This document shows, piece by piece, positions 52,677 through 60,936 of a DNA stretch of 64,000 bases; position 1 is the first letter of the stretch, and every line of letters begins with the position of its first letter. The position numbers and the translations under genes were made by a program. The DNA comes from CAYSCW01 sp964429795 (GTDB taxonomy: Bacteria; Acidobacteriota; Aminicenantia; Aminicenantales; Aminicenantaceae). Below the pieces are notes generated by a model. The model ran no database searches and was not told where the DNA came from. It worked only from the letters and a program-made list of their open reading frames with translations. The stretch lies in contig CAYSCW010000002.1 of the NCBI GenBank assembly GCA_964429795.1, positions 62,001 to 126,000 of the forward strand. The letters run 5' to 3'.

Positions 52677-54377
52677 TTAGAGCCTGGCCTGTTTTCTTAG
52701 TACCATCCCAGGTAAATTTCCTGTATGTTCTCCCTGCTGAATGACCACCGTTCCATTGACGATGACATATTCAACGCCTTCAGGAAACTGATGAGGATCG
52801 GTCCAGGTGGCCGTATCAATGATGCGATCTTTATCGAAGATAACGATATCGGAGAAAAACCCATTCTGGAGAATTCCTCTTTTTTCAAACCCGAATTTTT
52901 CAGCCGGAATGGAGGTGATTTTCTTCAGCATCTCTGGCAGTGGAATAATCTTTTCCTCCCGAACATACTTGCCCAGAACTCGAGGAAAAGTACCATAATG
53001 GCGGGGATGAGGTTTTCCTCTTCCTAAGGGGCCATCGGGCGCGATGGCCGAGCCATCCGACCCTACTCCCACAAGTGGATGAGCCAGTATCTTTTTCAGA
53101 TTCTCTTCATTCATCATAAAGATGACCATGTCTACCCTGTTATTCTCCTCGATCAACAGGTCCCTCATAAAATCATAAGGTTCTTTCCCTAATTCCTTTG
53201 CCCCTTCCAAGACATTCTTGCCTTCGAATCTTCTATTTTTTTCCGTAACTACGCCTGAAATAACCACTTTGTCCCAAGAGCCAAGCTTTCTCTCCTGTTC
53301 AACTACGTGAGATCTGATTTTGCTCTCTAGAGTAGGATCCTTCAATCTCGCTAAGAATTCTTCTGTGGTTCCCTGTCTGGCCCAAGAAGGGAAGTAGAAG
53401 CTGAGGCCTGTCGATCCAGCGATATAAGGATAGCGGTCACAGAAGATAGGCACTCCTTCATTCCTGGCTTCCTCAACCTTCCTCAAAGCATATGCGATTT
53501 TCTGCCAGTTTCTTGGGTAGGCAATCTTGAGATGGGAGATTTGGAGGCTGATTCCTGCTTGCTTAGCTGTTTCGATTGATTCGTCTAAGGACTCCAGCAA
53601 ATGGTCTCCTTCATCCCTCATATGAGTTGCGTAGATCCCTCCTAAACGGGCTGTAACCTTACATAGTTCCGTGATTTCATCGGCACGTGCATAGCATCCA
53701 GGGGCATATTCAAGGCCGGTGGAAAGGCCAAACGCCCCGGCTTTGATGTTCTCTTCCACCATCTGTTTCATTTTTTCCATCTCTTCTGGTTTTGGAGGAC
53801 GATCATTGAATCCCATCGAAGCTCCACGCACGTCTCCATGTCCGACTAGAGATGAGTAATTCACAGCCGTGCCTTGTTCTTCTATCCTGGAAAAGAAGCC
53901 TTGAATGTCTGTCCAGGTCAAGTCGAGATCGAATTGTTCTTTAAGATTGCTTTTTAGTTCATCAAAGATTTCCTCAGCGATAGGAAATGGCGAAGATCCG
54001 CAATTCCCGCTGACCAAAGTCGTGGTCCCTTGATGGACAGCACTTTCAGCCTTGGGATTGACTAAAAGTCCAATGTCTGTATGTTCATGAATGTCGATAA
54101 AACCAGGGCAAACAGCAAGACCTTTGGCATCGATAACGATTTTCCCTTTAGAACTGTGGATTTTCCCTATTTTTTGGATGAAAGTGCCTCTTATTCCAAT
54201 GTCGACTTGAATGGGCTCGTTTCCCAAACCATCAAAGACGTATCCGTTCTTGATGAGAAGATCAAAGTCTTTTGTGGACTGGCATCCCTTCAGAAAAAGG
54301 CCGCAGCTTCCAGCGCTCAATACAGCAAGAGCTTTTGATGATTTTTTCAGGAAATGTCTCCGACTGATTTTTGTCAT
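52677..54377 (-). CDS. Tat-exported D-aminoacylase / N-acyl-D-amino-acid deacylase family protein
   Basis: 566 residues from ATG 54377, selected because AGGAGAGAGAG precedes it and the residues following are a Tat signal (SRRHFLKKSS). A lipobox-like LKGC at C32 suggests that it is anchored as a lipoprotein. The amidohydrolase core starts with GFIDIHEHTDIG (first metal ligands), then GNCGSSPFP, ATHMRDEGD and ISHLK, and ends with the SDGSAIAP segment. The family removes acyl groups from N-acyl-D-amino acids; some members act on other N-acyl substrates. The earlier ATG at 54482 adds no signal and is rejected. It lies divergent from a Tat-exported alanine racemase. Confidence 0.9.
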   Translation of the reverse strand: MTKISRRHFLKKSSKALAVLSAGSCGLFLKGCQSTKDFDLLIKNGYVFDGLGNEPIQVDIGIRGTFIQKIGKIHSSKGKIVIDAKGLAVCPGFIDIHEHTDIGLLVNPKAESAVHQGTTTLVSGNCGSSPFPIAEEIFDELKSNLKEQFDLDLTWTDIQGFFSRIEEQGTAVNYSSLVGHGDVRGASMGFNDRPPKPEEMEKMKQMVEENIKAGAFGLSTGLEYAPGCYARADEITELCKVTARLGGIYATHMRDEGDHLLESLDESIETAKQAGISLQISHLKIAYPRNWQKIAYALRKVEEARNEGVPIFCDRYPYIAGSTGLSFYFPSWARQGTTEEFLARLKDPTLESKIRSHVVEQERKLGSWDKVVISGVVTEKNRRFEGKNVLEGAKELGKEPYDFMRDLLIEENNRVDMVIFMMNEENLKKILAHPLVGVGSDGSAIAPDGPLGRGKPHPRHYGTFPRVLGKYVREEKIIPLPEMLKKITSIPAEKFGFEKRGILQNGFFSDIVIFDKDRIIDTATWTDPHQFPEGVEYVIVNGTVVIQQGEHTGNLPGMVLRKQARL

Positions 54378-54506
54378 CTCTCTCTCCTCTGTGGCCGAAT
54401 CACTGGTTAATATATACAATAGGAATTGAGATGTCCATACTCTAACAGAACTTTTCTCCTGGAAAATGATCCCTAGCAGCATTAATCTCAGGATTTAAAA
54501 CCGTGA

Positions 54507-54512
54507 TATAAT
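54507..54512 (+). promoter_or_regulatory. Probable -10 box of the alanine racemase gene
   Basis: TATAAT at 54507-54512, with no clear -35 box. The leader is about 30 bases and ends with AAAGGTGAGG, the ribosome site. The 172-bp divergent region with the D-aminoacylase gene shows nothing else. Confidence 0.4.
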
Positions 54513-54549
54513 GACCATGCTGTTTTAATTTTTATAAAGGTGAGGAACC

Positions 54550-55764
54550 ATGCGACTGACAAGAAGAGATTTTTTGGCGCTATCCAGCTTAAGCGCAACT
54601 TCATTTTTGGCTGGATCAGAGAAAAAGCGGGTACCAAACAAACTACACTTTGAAAAAAGAAAACCCCTTTCTCGCTTTGATGGCTGGATTGAACTGAATG
54701 CTGAGAATATGGACTGGAACCTGGAAAAGATCTGGAAACGAGTCAAAGTGCCTATCATGGCTGTGATCAAGGCCAATGGATATGGTCACGGCTTGGTGGA
54801 AGTGGCTCGTCTCCTGGAAAGGAACAACGTCGATCATCTGATGGTGGGAAAGCTTCAGGAGGCGTATAGGTTAAGAGAATCGGGAATCTCGAGCCCGATT
54901 TTGAATTTTGGTCCCTTCAGCAGAGAGGAAGCCGATACAATAGTCCAAAGCCATATTTCTCAATCCGTATTCACTAAAGACGTGGAGGATCTTAATTCTT
55001 CTGCTCTAAAACTCCAAAAAGAGGCAAAAGTTCATATCCATGTGGACACAGGTCTGGGAAGAGCGGGCATCCATTATTATAAGGTTCTTCCCTATATCGA
55101 GAAGATTTGCTCCTTAAAAGCCATAACAGTGGAAGGAATCTCCACCACCCTGACTGAAGATCCTGATTTTGATCGAATACAGATCAAGCGTTTTCTTTCC
55201 CTTTGTCAAAAGGCGGAAATAAAGGGAATCTCATTGGGACGGAAGCATGCGGCTAGCAGCAGCGGAATCATGACCTTGCCTTCATCCTATCTGGATATGG
55301 TGAGACCGGGTATCGCTCTCTACGGCTACTATCCTTCGGAAGAAACGCAGAAGGAAGACAGCCTTTCTCTCAAGCCTGTTCTCCAACTGAAAAGTCGAGT
55401 CTATACTGTTAAAATCTTGCGTCCTGGAGATTCTGTTTCCTATCACAGAGCTTACACTGCCAAAAAAAAAGAAAAGATAGCCCTCATTCCAGTCGGCTAT
55501 AGCGATGGCTATCCTTCCCATGCCGTGAATAAGGCTTCTGTTTTGATTCGAGGAAGGAGATTTCCCCTTATCGGAACGATCACAGCCAACCACATGGAAG
55601 CTCTCTTAAGTGATGATGCACAAGTCTCTGCCGGGGATGAAGTTGTCCTTATCGGGACACAAGATAATCAGAAGGTCACAGCCGATGAAGTGGCTCACTG
55701 GGCCGGAATTTCCACTTACAAAATTTTGCTGGGCTTGAATCCTCTTCTTCCAAGGATGACTTGA
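54550..55764 (+). CDS. alr: Alanine racemase with N-terminal Tat signal
   Basis: 404 residues. Most alanine racemases are cytoplasmic and about 360-390 long; this one has an N-terminal extension with TRRDFLALSSLSATSFLAGS, a Tat signal, so it is predicted to be exported. PLP lysine K74 (AVIKANGYGHG) and catalytic tyrosine Y298 (VSYHRAYT) are both present. RPGIALYGYYP and GYSDGYP are further family blocks. Exported racemases of broad specificity exist in other bacteria and produce non-canonical D-amino acids for wall modification. A D-aminoacylase with a Tat signal lies divergently upstream. The 3' end overlaps the antisense tail of the glutamine synthetase fragment by about 90 bases. Confidence 0.92.
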   Translation: MRLTRRDFLALSSLSATSFLAGSEKKRVPNKLHFEKRKPLSRFDGWIELNAENMDWNLEKIWKRVKVPIMAVIKANGYGHGLVEVARLLERNNVDHLMVGKLQEAYRLRESGISSPILNFGPFSREEADTIVQSHISQSVFTKDVEDLNSSALKLQKEAKVHIHVDTGLGRAGIHYYKVLPYIEKICSLKAITVEGISTTLTEDPDFDRIQIKRFLSLCQKAEIKGISLGRKHAASSSGIMTLPSSYLDMVRPGIALYGYYPSEETQKEDSLSLKPVLQLKSRVYTVKILRPGDSVSYHRAYTAKKKEKIALIPVGYSDGYPSHAVNKASVLIRGRRFPLIGTITANHMEALLSDDAQVSAGDEVVLIGTQDNQKVTADEVAHWAGISTYKILLGLNPLLPRMT

Positions 55765-56191
55765 AAATGCTCCCTCCCTTAGACCTCCTGCTGATCAATG
55801 TCGGTGCAAAAGGAGCCAGTTCTCCTTCTTTGGTCAGATAGCGACAGACAAAATCCAAGCTCCCCTCATCAAAAGGGTTGAAAAAGGCTGTTTTATACAC
55901 AGGAACAACATAAAGATCAGAGAGAGCGGCATCCACTAATCCTTTGAATAGAGATGATCCATCCACTCTTTCTCCCTCTGCAAGGATCAGCTCTGCCTGA
56001 TGACGATTGACAATGGGCAATTTCAATTCTTTGGGCTTCCCATCTAAAGCTGTGTAATGAAAGGTGATATGTTCAATCTTTCGTTGTTCGATAATTTTCA
56101 ATAAATCTTTTCTCTGAAAATCCTCAGGAGGTTTGTTGAGAAGGATGGAGAGGGAGTTGGCGAGGGCATATGAAAAATCTTGAAGCGACAT
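55676..56191 (-). pseudogene. Glutamine synthetase fragment (N-terminal beta-grasp domain only)
   Basis: The first 130 residues match the N-terminal domain of glutamine synthetase: HITFHYTALDGKPKEL, GERVDGSSLFKG, SDLYVVPVYKTAFFNPF and SLDFVCRYLTKEGE, the last at about residue 123. After APFAP (residue 130, about position 55801) the sequence diverges and continues as an unrelated tail across the end of the alr gene. The catalytic domain is absent. It appears to be a truncated remnant, cut at the junction with alr. The last 125 bases of the frame (55676-55800) are probably not a real protein segment. Confidence 0.78.
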
Positions 56192-56212
56192 CGATTCTTC
56201 TCCTTAGCAGAA

Positions 56213-56674
56213 TTAAGATTTATTCCCTTCCAGCCAGGCTTGCCAATTCTTTATGCGGGGAAAATACATAAAAAAGAGAAAAAGAGATATGATGAGAAGA
56301 AAATAAAAATCCCTCCTCATGCCGCCTAAAAGGAAAAGGATTAATCCGCATAGGGCTGGGCCTTCACATAATACTGTGGAGAGAATGGAGGCTTTCTGAA
56401 GTTTCGCGATCAATGCGTGATGATCATCAATTGGGGACTTCCGTAAAAGCATTCCACGTATTATTCTCAAAAGAAGAACATTGACGATGGAGAGGCCGTA
56501 GAAGATATACCGGAGTATCCTCATGCCATGGAATGTCACCAGCCCTGGGAAAAATGCCTGATGATTTTTCATAATCTCGACCACAACCGCATAAATCAGC
56601 AAGCTGCCCCCCATGGCTATGCCAACCATAGCAGATAGTTTGTATGCCCTCCTAAGATCATTCCGGTTATCCAT
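56213..56674 (-). CDS. Small membrane protein of unknown function
   Basis: 153 residues from ATG 56674, which follows GAGGAAGGAG; an earlier in-frame ATG at 56704 lies upstream of that site. About four hydrophobic helices are present (for example MVGIAMGGSLLIYAVVVEIM). No enzyme motif was recognised. It lies between the glutamine synthetase remnant and a PAP2 phosphatase on the same strand. Function unknown. Confidence 0.6.
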   Translation of the reverse strand: MDNRNDLRRAYKLSAMVGIAMGGSLLIYAVVVEIMKNHQAFFPGLVTFHGMRILRYIFYGLSIVNVLLLRIIRGMLLRKSPIDDHHALIAKLQKASILSTVLCEGPALCGLILFLLGGMRRDFYFLLIISLFLFFMYFPRIKNWQAWLEGNKS

Positions 56675-56770
56675 GGAGAACTCCTTCCTCATGTTTTTCT
56701 GCAAGACAACACATCTAATTTCTTATCATAATTTTCTAGATAATCGCATAAAGAATGACTGATCATTTCT

Positions 56771-57595
56771 CTAGAAATAATATGTAAGCACGATTGTCTG
56801 ACTTCGGGAAGAAAATCTAACCCCCAAATTGAGCTTTTGTTGAGATTCTTTGCAGTTTAGGGCAGCAATTTTTTTTGAAATGAAATAGCCGATAGCAGCT
56901 CCGATAAAAACATCGGATGCCCAGTGTTTATCATCATGAATGCGGGAGAGGGCCGCTAAAGTGGCCAGGCAGTAGGATAGGACATCTACAGATAGGTTTT
57001 CTGACTGGTCTGCGATGGTGGTGGCTACAGCAAAAGCTGCTGAGGCATGACCTGAGGGAAAGGAATGATAACTGGATCGGAAGGAAAAGGGATAAAAACG
57101 GGTACTATCCCCGTCTGAATAGGGCCGGGCTCTTCCTGTGAGAACCTTTAATCCTGTGACAACCACTCCAGATATGATCCAGCTTTCCAAACATAAAAGA
57201 GCTGTTTTTCGCAGTTTGAAATCTTCAACAATTTCGCCCGCTGCATAGACAAGGATCAAGGAACCTCCCAAAAAGAGGCCATTGCCCAAAGGAGAAATCA
57301 CCCGAGAAATGTCCTCAGAGGCGGAACTTCGTTTATCCTGGATCCAATTACGGATTTTTCCATCGAAGGCAAAAAGGAAAGATCCGGATGCTATGACAGC
57401 TCCTAACCTAATAACATCCTTCTCAGACCAGCCTTTAGGCGAGGATGTCACTGCAAGAAAATCATTTGAAAACGATTCTAAGAATTGCTTGTTCAATCTG
57501 AAATCATGGACTTTGTCGCCTCCAAATAGAAGATTCTTCTCTGGGGAAAAAAGCAGAATCGAAAGAAGAATCAGGGTAAAAGCCTGTTTTTTCAT
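56771..57595 (-). CDS. Exported PAP2-family phosphatase
   Basis: 274 residues with an N-terminal signal or anchor (4-17). The three phosphatidic-acid-phosphatase motifs are present: KVLTGRARP, SFPSGHASA and SRIHDDKHWASDV. The catalytic histidines are in PSGH and in the last block (H of DKHWASD). Several membrane helices surround them. Members dephosphorylate lipid phosphates, for instance undecaprenyl pyrophosphate or lipid A. The nearby waaA and membrane genes would fit an envelope role, which is an inference. Confidence 0.86.
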   Translation of the reverse strand: MKKQAFTLILLSILLFSPEKNLLFGGDKVHDFRLNKQFLESFSNDFLAVTSSPKGWSEKDVIRLGAVIASGSFLFAFDGKIRNWIQDKRSSASEDISRVISPLGNGLFLGGSLILVYAAGEIVEDFKLRKTALLCLESWIISGVVVTGLKVLTGRARPYSDGDSTRFYPFSFRSSYHSFPSGHASAAFAVATTIADQSENLSVDVLSYCLATLAALSRIHDDKHWASDVFIGAAIGYFISKKIAALNCKESQQKLNLGVRFSSRSQTIVLTYYF

Positions 57596-57613
57596 GGATG
57601 GATGACCGAGGTT

Positions 57614-58888
57614 TTAATAAGCTTTCTCCATCAGAGATTCGATGGCCTGCAAGGTCTTTTCTGTGGAGCCTTGGAGAGAAGCTAATATATCATTTGCCTT
57701 CTGCCCCATCTCATCCAAGGAGATTTGGTTTTTAAAAAGAAACATATCCATCAGATCCTTCTCCTCATTGACCACCTGAGCTGCACCTGTTTCCAGAAAA
57801 CGTTGAGCTAAAAAGGAAAAATTTTCCATGTGAGGGCCAAAAAAGACAGGTTTTTTATAGAAAGCTGGCTCGAGAATATTATGGCCTCCCCAAGGGATTA
57901 GACTGCCGCCAACAAATGCTATATCTGAAAGAGCATAAAATGTGGATAGTTCTCCTATGGTATCCAAGATAAACACATCCCAATCTTTTCTCCAGATACC
58001 GGAGGATTTTCTTTCCACTTTTAAACCGAAGTGTTGAGACACTCTGGTGATTTCATCGGCTCTTCGGGGGTGTCGGGGAGCAATGATGAGAAGAATGTTT
58101 TTTCCTATCTTCCTGGCTTCTGCATAAGCTCGGAGAAGCTTCTCCTCCTCTCCCTTTCGAGTGCTCCCTGCCACGATAACTTTTTTCATCCTTCCGATCC
58201 CCAGATCATCCTTCAGCTTCAGGATTTCTTTTTCACTAAGAGGTGGCGGCATAACTTCTGTTTTCAAATTTCCAGCCACTTTTATCAGAGTAGGATTTAC
58301 TCCCATCTTCACAAGGCGTTCTTTATCCATTTCTGTTTGCACCAGGATATGGGTGATATTTTTTAAAACTTTTCGAGTACAAATCCTCACTGCTCTGTAC
58401 CTTCTAGCAGAGCGCTCGGAAATTCTGCCGTTGATCAAAAGAACTCCTTTTGTCTGTTTGTGGGCTTCCTTGAGAATATTTGGCCAAAATTCCGATTCAG
58501 CCAGGATGAAGATGTCAGGTTTTAAAGACTTAAAAAATTTTTTAACCACAATTCCGAAATCAAGGGGAGCAAAGAAGATGTGGTCAACTTCCTTCATTCT
58601 TTCTTTAGCCACTCTGATCCCTGTGTTTGTCAGAGTGGAAAAATGTATGATCCATTCGGGGTGCTTTTCTTTAATCATTTTGATTAAATTCTGAAGGGAA
58701 AGAACTTCCCCCACCGAAACGGCATGGATCCAAAGGGAATTTTTCTGTTCATCTCCCAAAGCCAGTTTCCATCCAAGTCTGTCTCTAAGATAGAGATTTT
58801 CGCCTCTTATAATCCTCATGCGCACAAAATAAAGAGGAATATATATGAAAAGTGCCAGGAAGAGAATGAAGGAGTAAAAGACATACAT
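57614..58888 (-). CDS. waaA: 3-deoxy-D-manno-octulosonic acid transferase
   Basis: Kdo transferase (KdtA), 424 residues, glycosyltransferase family 30. It adds Kdo from CMP-Kdo to lipid IVA at the cytoplasmic face of the inner membrane. An N-terminal helix anchors it (residues 4-22). Diagnostic blocks: WIHAVSVGEV, FILAESEFWPNIL, VIVAGSTRKGEE and GGHNILEP. It shows that the organism makes Kdo-containing lipid A, so it has an outer membrane. The start at 58888 lies eight bases from a -10 box with no ribosome site, again a leaderless arrangement. It is followed by the PAP2 gene after 18 bases. Confidence 0.94.
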   Translation of the reverse strand: MYVFYSFILFLALFIYIPLYFVRMRIIRGENLYLRDRLGWKLALGDEQKNSLWIHAVSVGEVLSLQNLIKMIKEKHPEWIIHFSTLTNTGIRVAKERMKEVDHIFFAPLDFGIVVKKFFKSLKPDIFILAESEFWPNILKEAHKQTKGVLLINGRISERSARRYRAVRICTRKVLKNITHILVQTEMDKERLVKMGVNPTLIKVAGNLKTEVMPPPLSEKEILKLKDDLGIGRMKKVIVAGSTRKGEEEKLLRAYAEARKIGKNILLIIAPRHPRRADEITRVSQHFGLKVERKSSGIWRKDWDVFILDTIGELSTFYALSDIAFVGGSLIPWGGHNILEPAFYKKPVFFGPHMENFSFLAQRFLETGAAQVVNEEKDLMDMFLFKNQISLDEMGQKANDILASLQGSTEKTLQAIESLMEKAY

Positions 58889-58896
58889 GTCTAATG

Positions 58897-58925
58897 ACTA
58901 TACTAAATCCGTAATAGCTGTGCAA
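58897..58925 (-). promoter_or_regulatory. Sigma70-like promoter of waaA (leaderless layout)
   Basis: On the minus strand TTGCAC (58925-58920), 17-base spacer, TATAGT (58902-58897). The ATG begins at 58888, eight bases beyond the -10 box, with no Shine-Dalgarno sequence between. Confidence 0.65.
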
Positions 58926-58943
58926 GATATAGAGACAGCAGGT

Positions 58944-59109
58944 AAGCATCTTTATATCTGTGACAATTTAAACAGCAGTCAGGTAAGCTGATTCGTCAGC
59001 CCGCGGATTTTCCCCAGCGAGGATGGAGAGGAACCATGCCCGCTCGCCTCCGGATGACTTCCTCCTCAGCTTACCTGACTGTTACTTCATCACGGTTTTG
59101 AGGATGCTT
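58944..59109 (+). repeat. Palindromic intergenic element, type A short form
   Basis: 166 bp between divergent genes. Inner arms CAGTCAGGTAAGCTGA (58976-58991) and TCAGCTTACCTGACTG (59066-59081) are perfectly complementary and identical to copy 1. The hairpin segment is shortened: GCGGATTTTCCCCAGCGAGG is followed by ATGGAGAGGAACC, lacking the complementary half and the region after it found in the long form. The outer arms (AAGCATCTTTATATCTGTGA and TCATCACGGTTTTGAGGATG then CTT) pair only in part. Confidence 0.75.
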
Positions 59110-59127
59110 CCAGACTGCAGGATAACA

Positions 59128-59205
59128 TTTTCATTTCCGTGATAGCTAATGATGAGAGGTTTAATCAGTCGCAGCACCAGTCTCCCTCAATCCTCGATAA
59201 AAAAA
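59128..59205 (-). repeat. Partial type B intergenic element
   Basis: Contains CATTTCCGTGATAGCTAATG and AATCAGTCGCAGCACC, matching the end of the type B element next to the 27308 copy. It continues into CTCCCTCAATCCTCGATAAA and then ends in an A-run. Here the other end of B abuts type A than in the copies at 8829 and 27308. Confidence 0.55.
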
Positions 59206-59281
59206 ATATTGCGCTCTCTCTCCTGATTTTGGTAAGCTAAGAAGGCGAATGTGAATCCAGCACCTATAGAAAGGATACAAA

Positions 59282-59848
59282 ATGGTAGAAAAGAAAAAAG
59301 AAAAGATCGAAAAACAACAAAAGGCTCAGAAAAAAGATGAAGACCAAAAGCAAAAAAAGCAAGAAACTAAAAAACCAAAAGGGGAAAAATCAGAAAATAA
59401 AGAAAAAGAAACTAAAAAGGAGATAAAAGCCGAGTTAGAACCTAAAGAAAAAGAAGAGGCAGGAAAAGAAAAGAAGAGAGCAGATAGAGAACCAGAAGGA
59501 CAGATACCCGAGGCAAAAGAGGTAGAAAAAGAAGCTAAGCCTGAAAAGAAAGAAGAAAAGAAGGAGGAAAAGGAAAAGGAAGAGGTTCCCGAGGAGAAAA
59601 AAAAAGAAGAAGAGAAGGCTGCTCAGCCTGAAGAAGAAAAACCAGAAAAAGCAGAAGAAAAGCCCAAAGAGGAAAAACCCGAGCCAGAGGCTGTGCCTCC
59701 TCCCTCCAAGCCAAAAAAAATTAATCAAATGACTTTAGCAGAAATTGAGAAGAGGCTGGAAGAAGTCAAAGAAAAAATGGGAGGATGGGATTCTAAATAT
59801 GCTCAACAGCTCATCCGGAGAAAGAATTTTCTCCGCACTTTAAAATAA
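59282..59848 (+). CDS. Lys/Glu-rich low-complexity protein
   Basis: 188 residues. The first 145 are almost wholly Lys, Glu, Ala, Pro and Gln in runs such as KEEKEKEEVPEEKKKEEE, a charged, probably helical or disordered stretch. The C-terminal 45 residues look like a real domain (KKINQMTLAEIEKRLEEVKEKMGGWDSKYAQQLIRRKNFL), a short helical segment. GAAAGGATACAAA precedes the ATG. The base composition alone (purine-rich sense strand) makes a chance open frame conceivable, but the ordered C-terminal end and the ribosome site argue for a gene. Function unknown. Confidence 0.65.
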   Translation: MVEKKKEKIEKQQKAQKKDEDQKQKKQETKKPKGEKSENKEKETKKEIKAELEPKEKEEAGKEKKRADREPEGQIPEAKEVEKEAKPEKKEEKKEEKEKEEVPEEKKKEEEKAAQPEEEKPEKAEEKPKEEKPEPEAVPPPSKPKKINQMTLAEIEKRLEEVKEKMGGWDSKYAQQLIRRKNFLRTLK

Positions 59849-59972
59849 AACGAAGCCCTCCTCTCGTTACTTCCATCAAGATCAACTATCAAGCCTTATC
59901 CTGTAATTCATCTAAATGTCAAATATCCAGTAACTTTAAGATATAGCCAGAGTTGATAAAATAGGGAGTGGC

Positions 59973-60476
59973 TTAAATTCTCAGGATTCCGCCTTTTTTC
60001 TCAATCAATTTCTTTCTGATCCGATAGTAAGGAATCAGAATCAGGATAATCCCGAAGAGTGAAAGGAAGTAATATCCACTCACTCCTTTTTCTATTCCAT
60101 GGGAAACGAGGATGAGGCTTCTTTGGAGATGGATAAAAATCAAATTGAAAAAAATGAGAACCAGAAGAACATACTCTTTTTCTAAACGGGAGAGAAGTAT
60201 TTTTACTTTGGATTTTAAAGGGGGATTGTCTGTAAACCTCTTTTTATTCTTACACTTTGATAACCGCCAGAACCCTATACAGAAAACATTCTGGACAAGT
60301 GGGTAAATAAAAAAGAGAATGGATTTCTTCATAAATAAGGTTTGTTGCCCCAAAAAGTTTATCCACATGGGTATCTTCGTGGGAAGACGAGGATAAGCAT
60401 AGATTGTCATAACCCAGCCCAAGCAAAGAAGGAGGACATTGGCTAGAGTAAGAAACAATAAAGTTCTCTTCCCCAT
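59973..60476 (-). CDS. DUF1648-like small membrane protein
   Basis: 167 residues with about four hydrophobic helices. The N-terminal part has TIYAYPRLPTKIPMWINFLG, the YPxLPxxIPxHW-type segment of DUF1648 proteins with a slightly altered end. Members include permease-like or sensor-associated membrane proteins of unknown function. Convergent with the Lys/Glu-rich gene and divergent from rpsO. No clear link to neighbours. Confidence 0.6.
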   Translation of the reverse strand: MGKRTLLFLTLANVLLLCLGWVMTIYAYPRLPTKIPMWINFLGQQTLFMKKSILFFIYPLVQNVFCIGFWRLSKCKNKKRFTDNPPLKSKVKILLSRLEKEYVLLVLIFFNLIFIHLQRSLILVSHGIEKGVSGYYFLSLFGIILILIPYYRIRKKLIEKKGGILRI

Positions 60477-60585
60477 CTTGAATGCACAGTTTACCCTTTA
60501 TCATAAAAGAAAAGCCAGGAATCATCAAATCCTAGTCTTTTAATGAATCTGTCATTTTAAAGCCTTCTAACAAAATATCAGTGGA

Positions 60586-60614
60586 TTTACATCAAGTTGT
60601 TTTTCTGATATGAT
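60586..60614 (+). promoter_or_regulatory. Sigma70-like promoter of rpsO-pnp
   Basis: TTTACA (60586-60591), 17-base spacer, TATGAT (60609-60614). The expected start site near 60621 lies after the ATG at 60610, so that ATG cannot be the translation start of rpsO. This supports the GTG at 60649. Confidence 0.65.
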
Positions 60615-60648
60615 AATTCATTATTCAAGCAAGAAGGAGTTTTATCAG

Positions 60649-60915
60649 GTGTTGGAGAAAGAGAAAAAATCGAAAATCATCAAAGATAATAAAACTCATC
60701 CCGCTGACACCGGTTCACCAGAAGTTCAGGTTGCACTTTTAACCGAGAGAATCAGTGACTTGACCAAGCATTTCTCCGGAAGCAAGAAAGATTATCATTC
60801 CCAGACTGGCCTCATGAAACTGGTCGGCCGCAGGAAAAGGCTTCTGGAATATCTTAAGTCTCAAGATGTCAGTCGGTACGAGAATCTCATCCAAAAGCTT
60901 AACCTCAGAAAGTAG
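60649..60915 (+). CDS. rpsO: 30S ribosomal protein S15
   Basis: 88 residues from GTG 60649, matching the usual 89. The start is chosen because AAGAAGGAG lies about nine bases upstream, the promoter -10 box covers the alternative ATG at 60610, and alignment with S15 starts here. The TTG at 60652 is equally possible. S15 binds helices 20-22 of 16S rRNA in early 30S assembly. The hallmark DTGSPEVQVALLTERI and KLVGRRKRLLEYL segments are intact. It is followed by pnp, the standard rpsO-pnp order. S15 often represses its own translation through its leader, but no such structure was resolved. Confidence 0.93.
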   Translation: MLEKEKKSKIIKDNKTHPADTGSPEVQVALLTERISDLTKHFSGSKKDYHSQTGLMKLVGRRKRLLEYLKSQDVSRYENLIQKLNLRK

Positions 60916-60936
60916 GCTAAGTTCCCGGGAGATAAA

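Noticed and set aside
59435..59728. Antisense Phe/Leu-rich frame opposite the Lys/Glu-rich gene
   Set aside because: It is the complement of the purine-rich coding strand; a run of Phe and Leu codons is expected from that composition alone.
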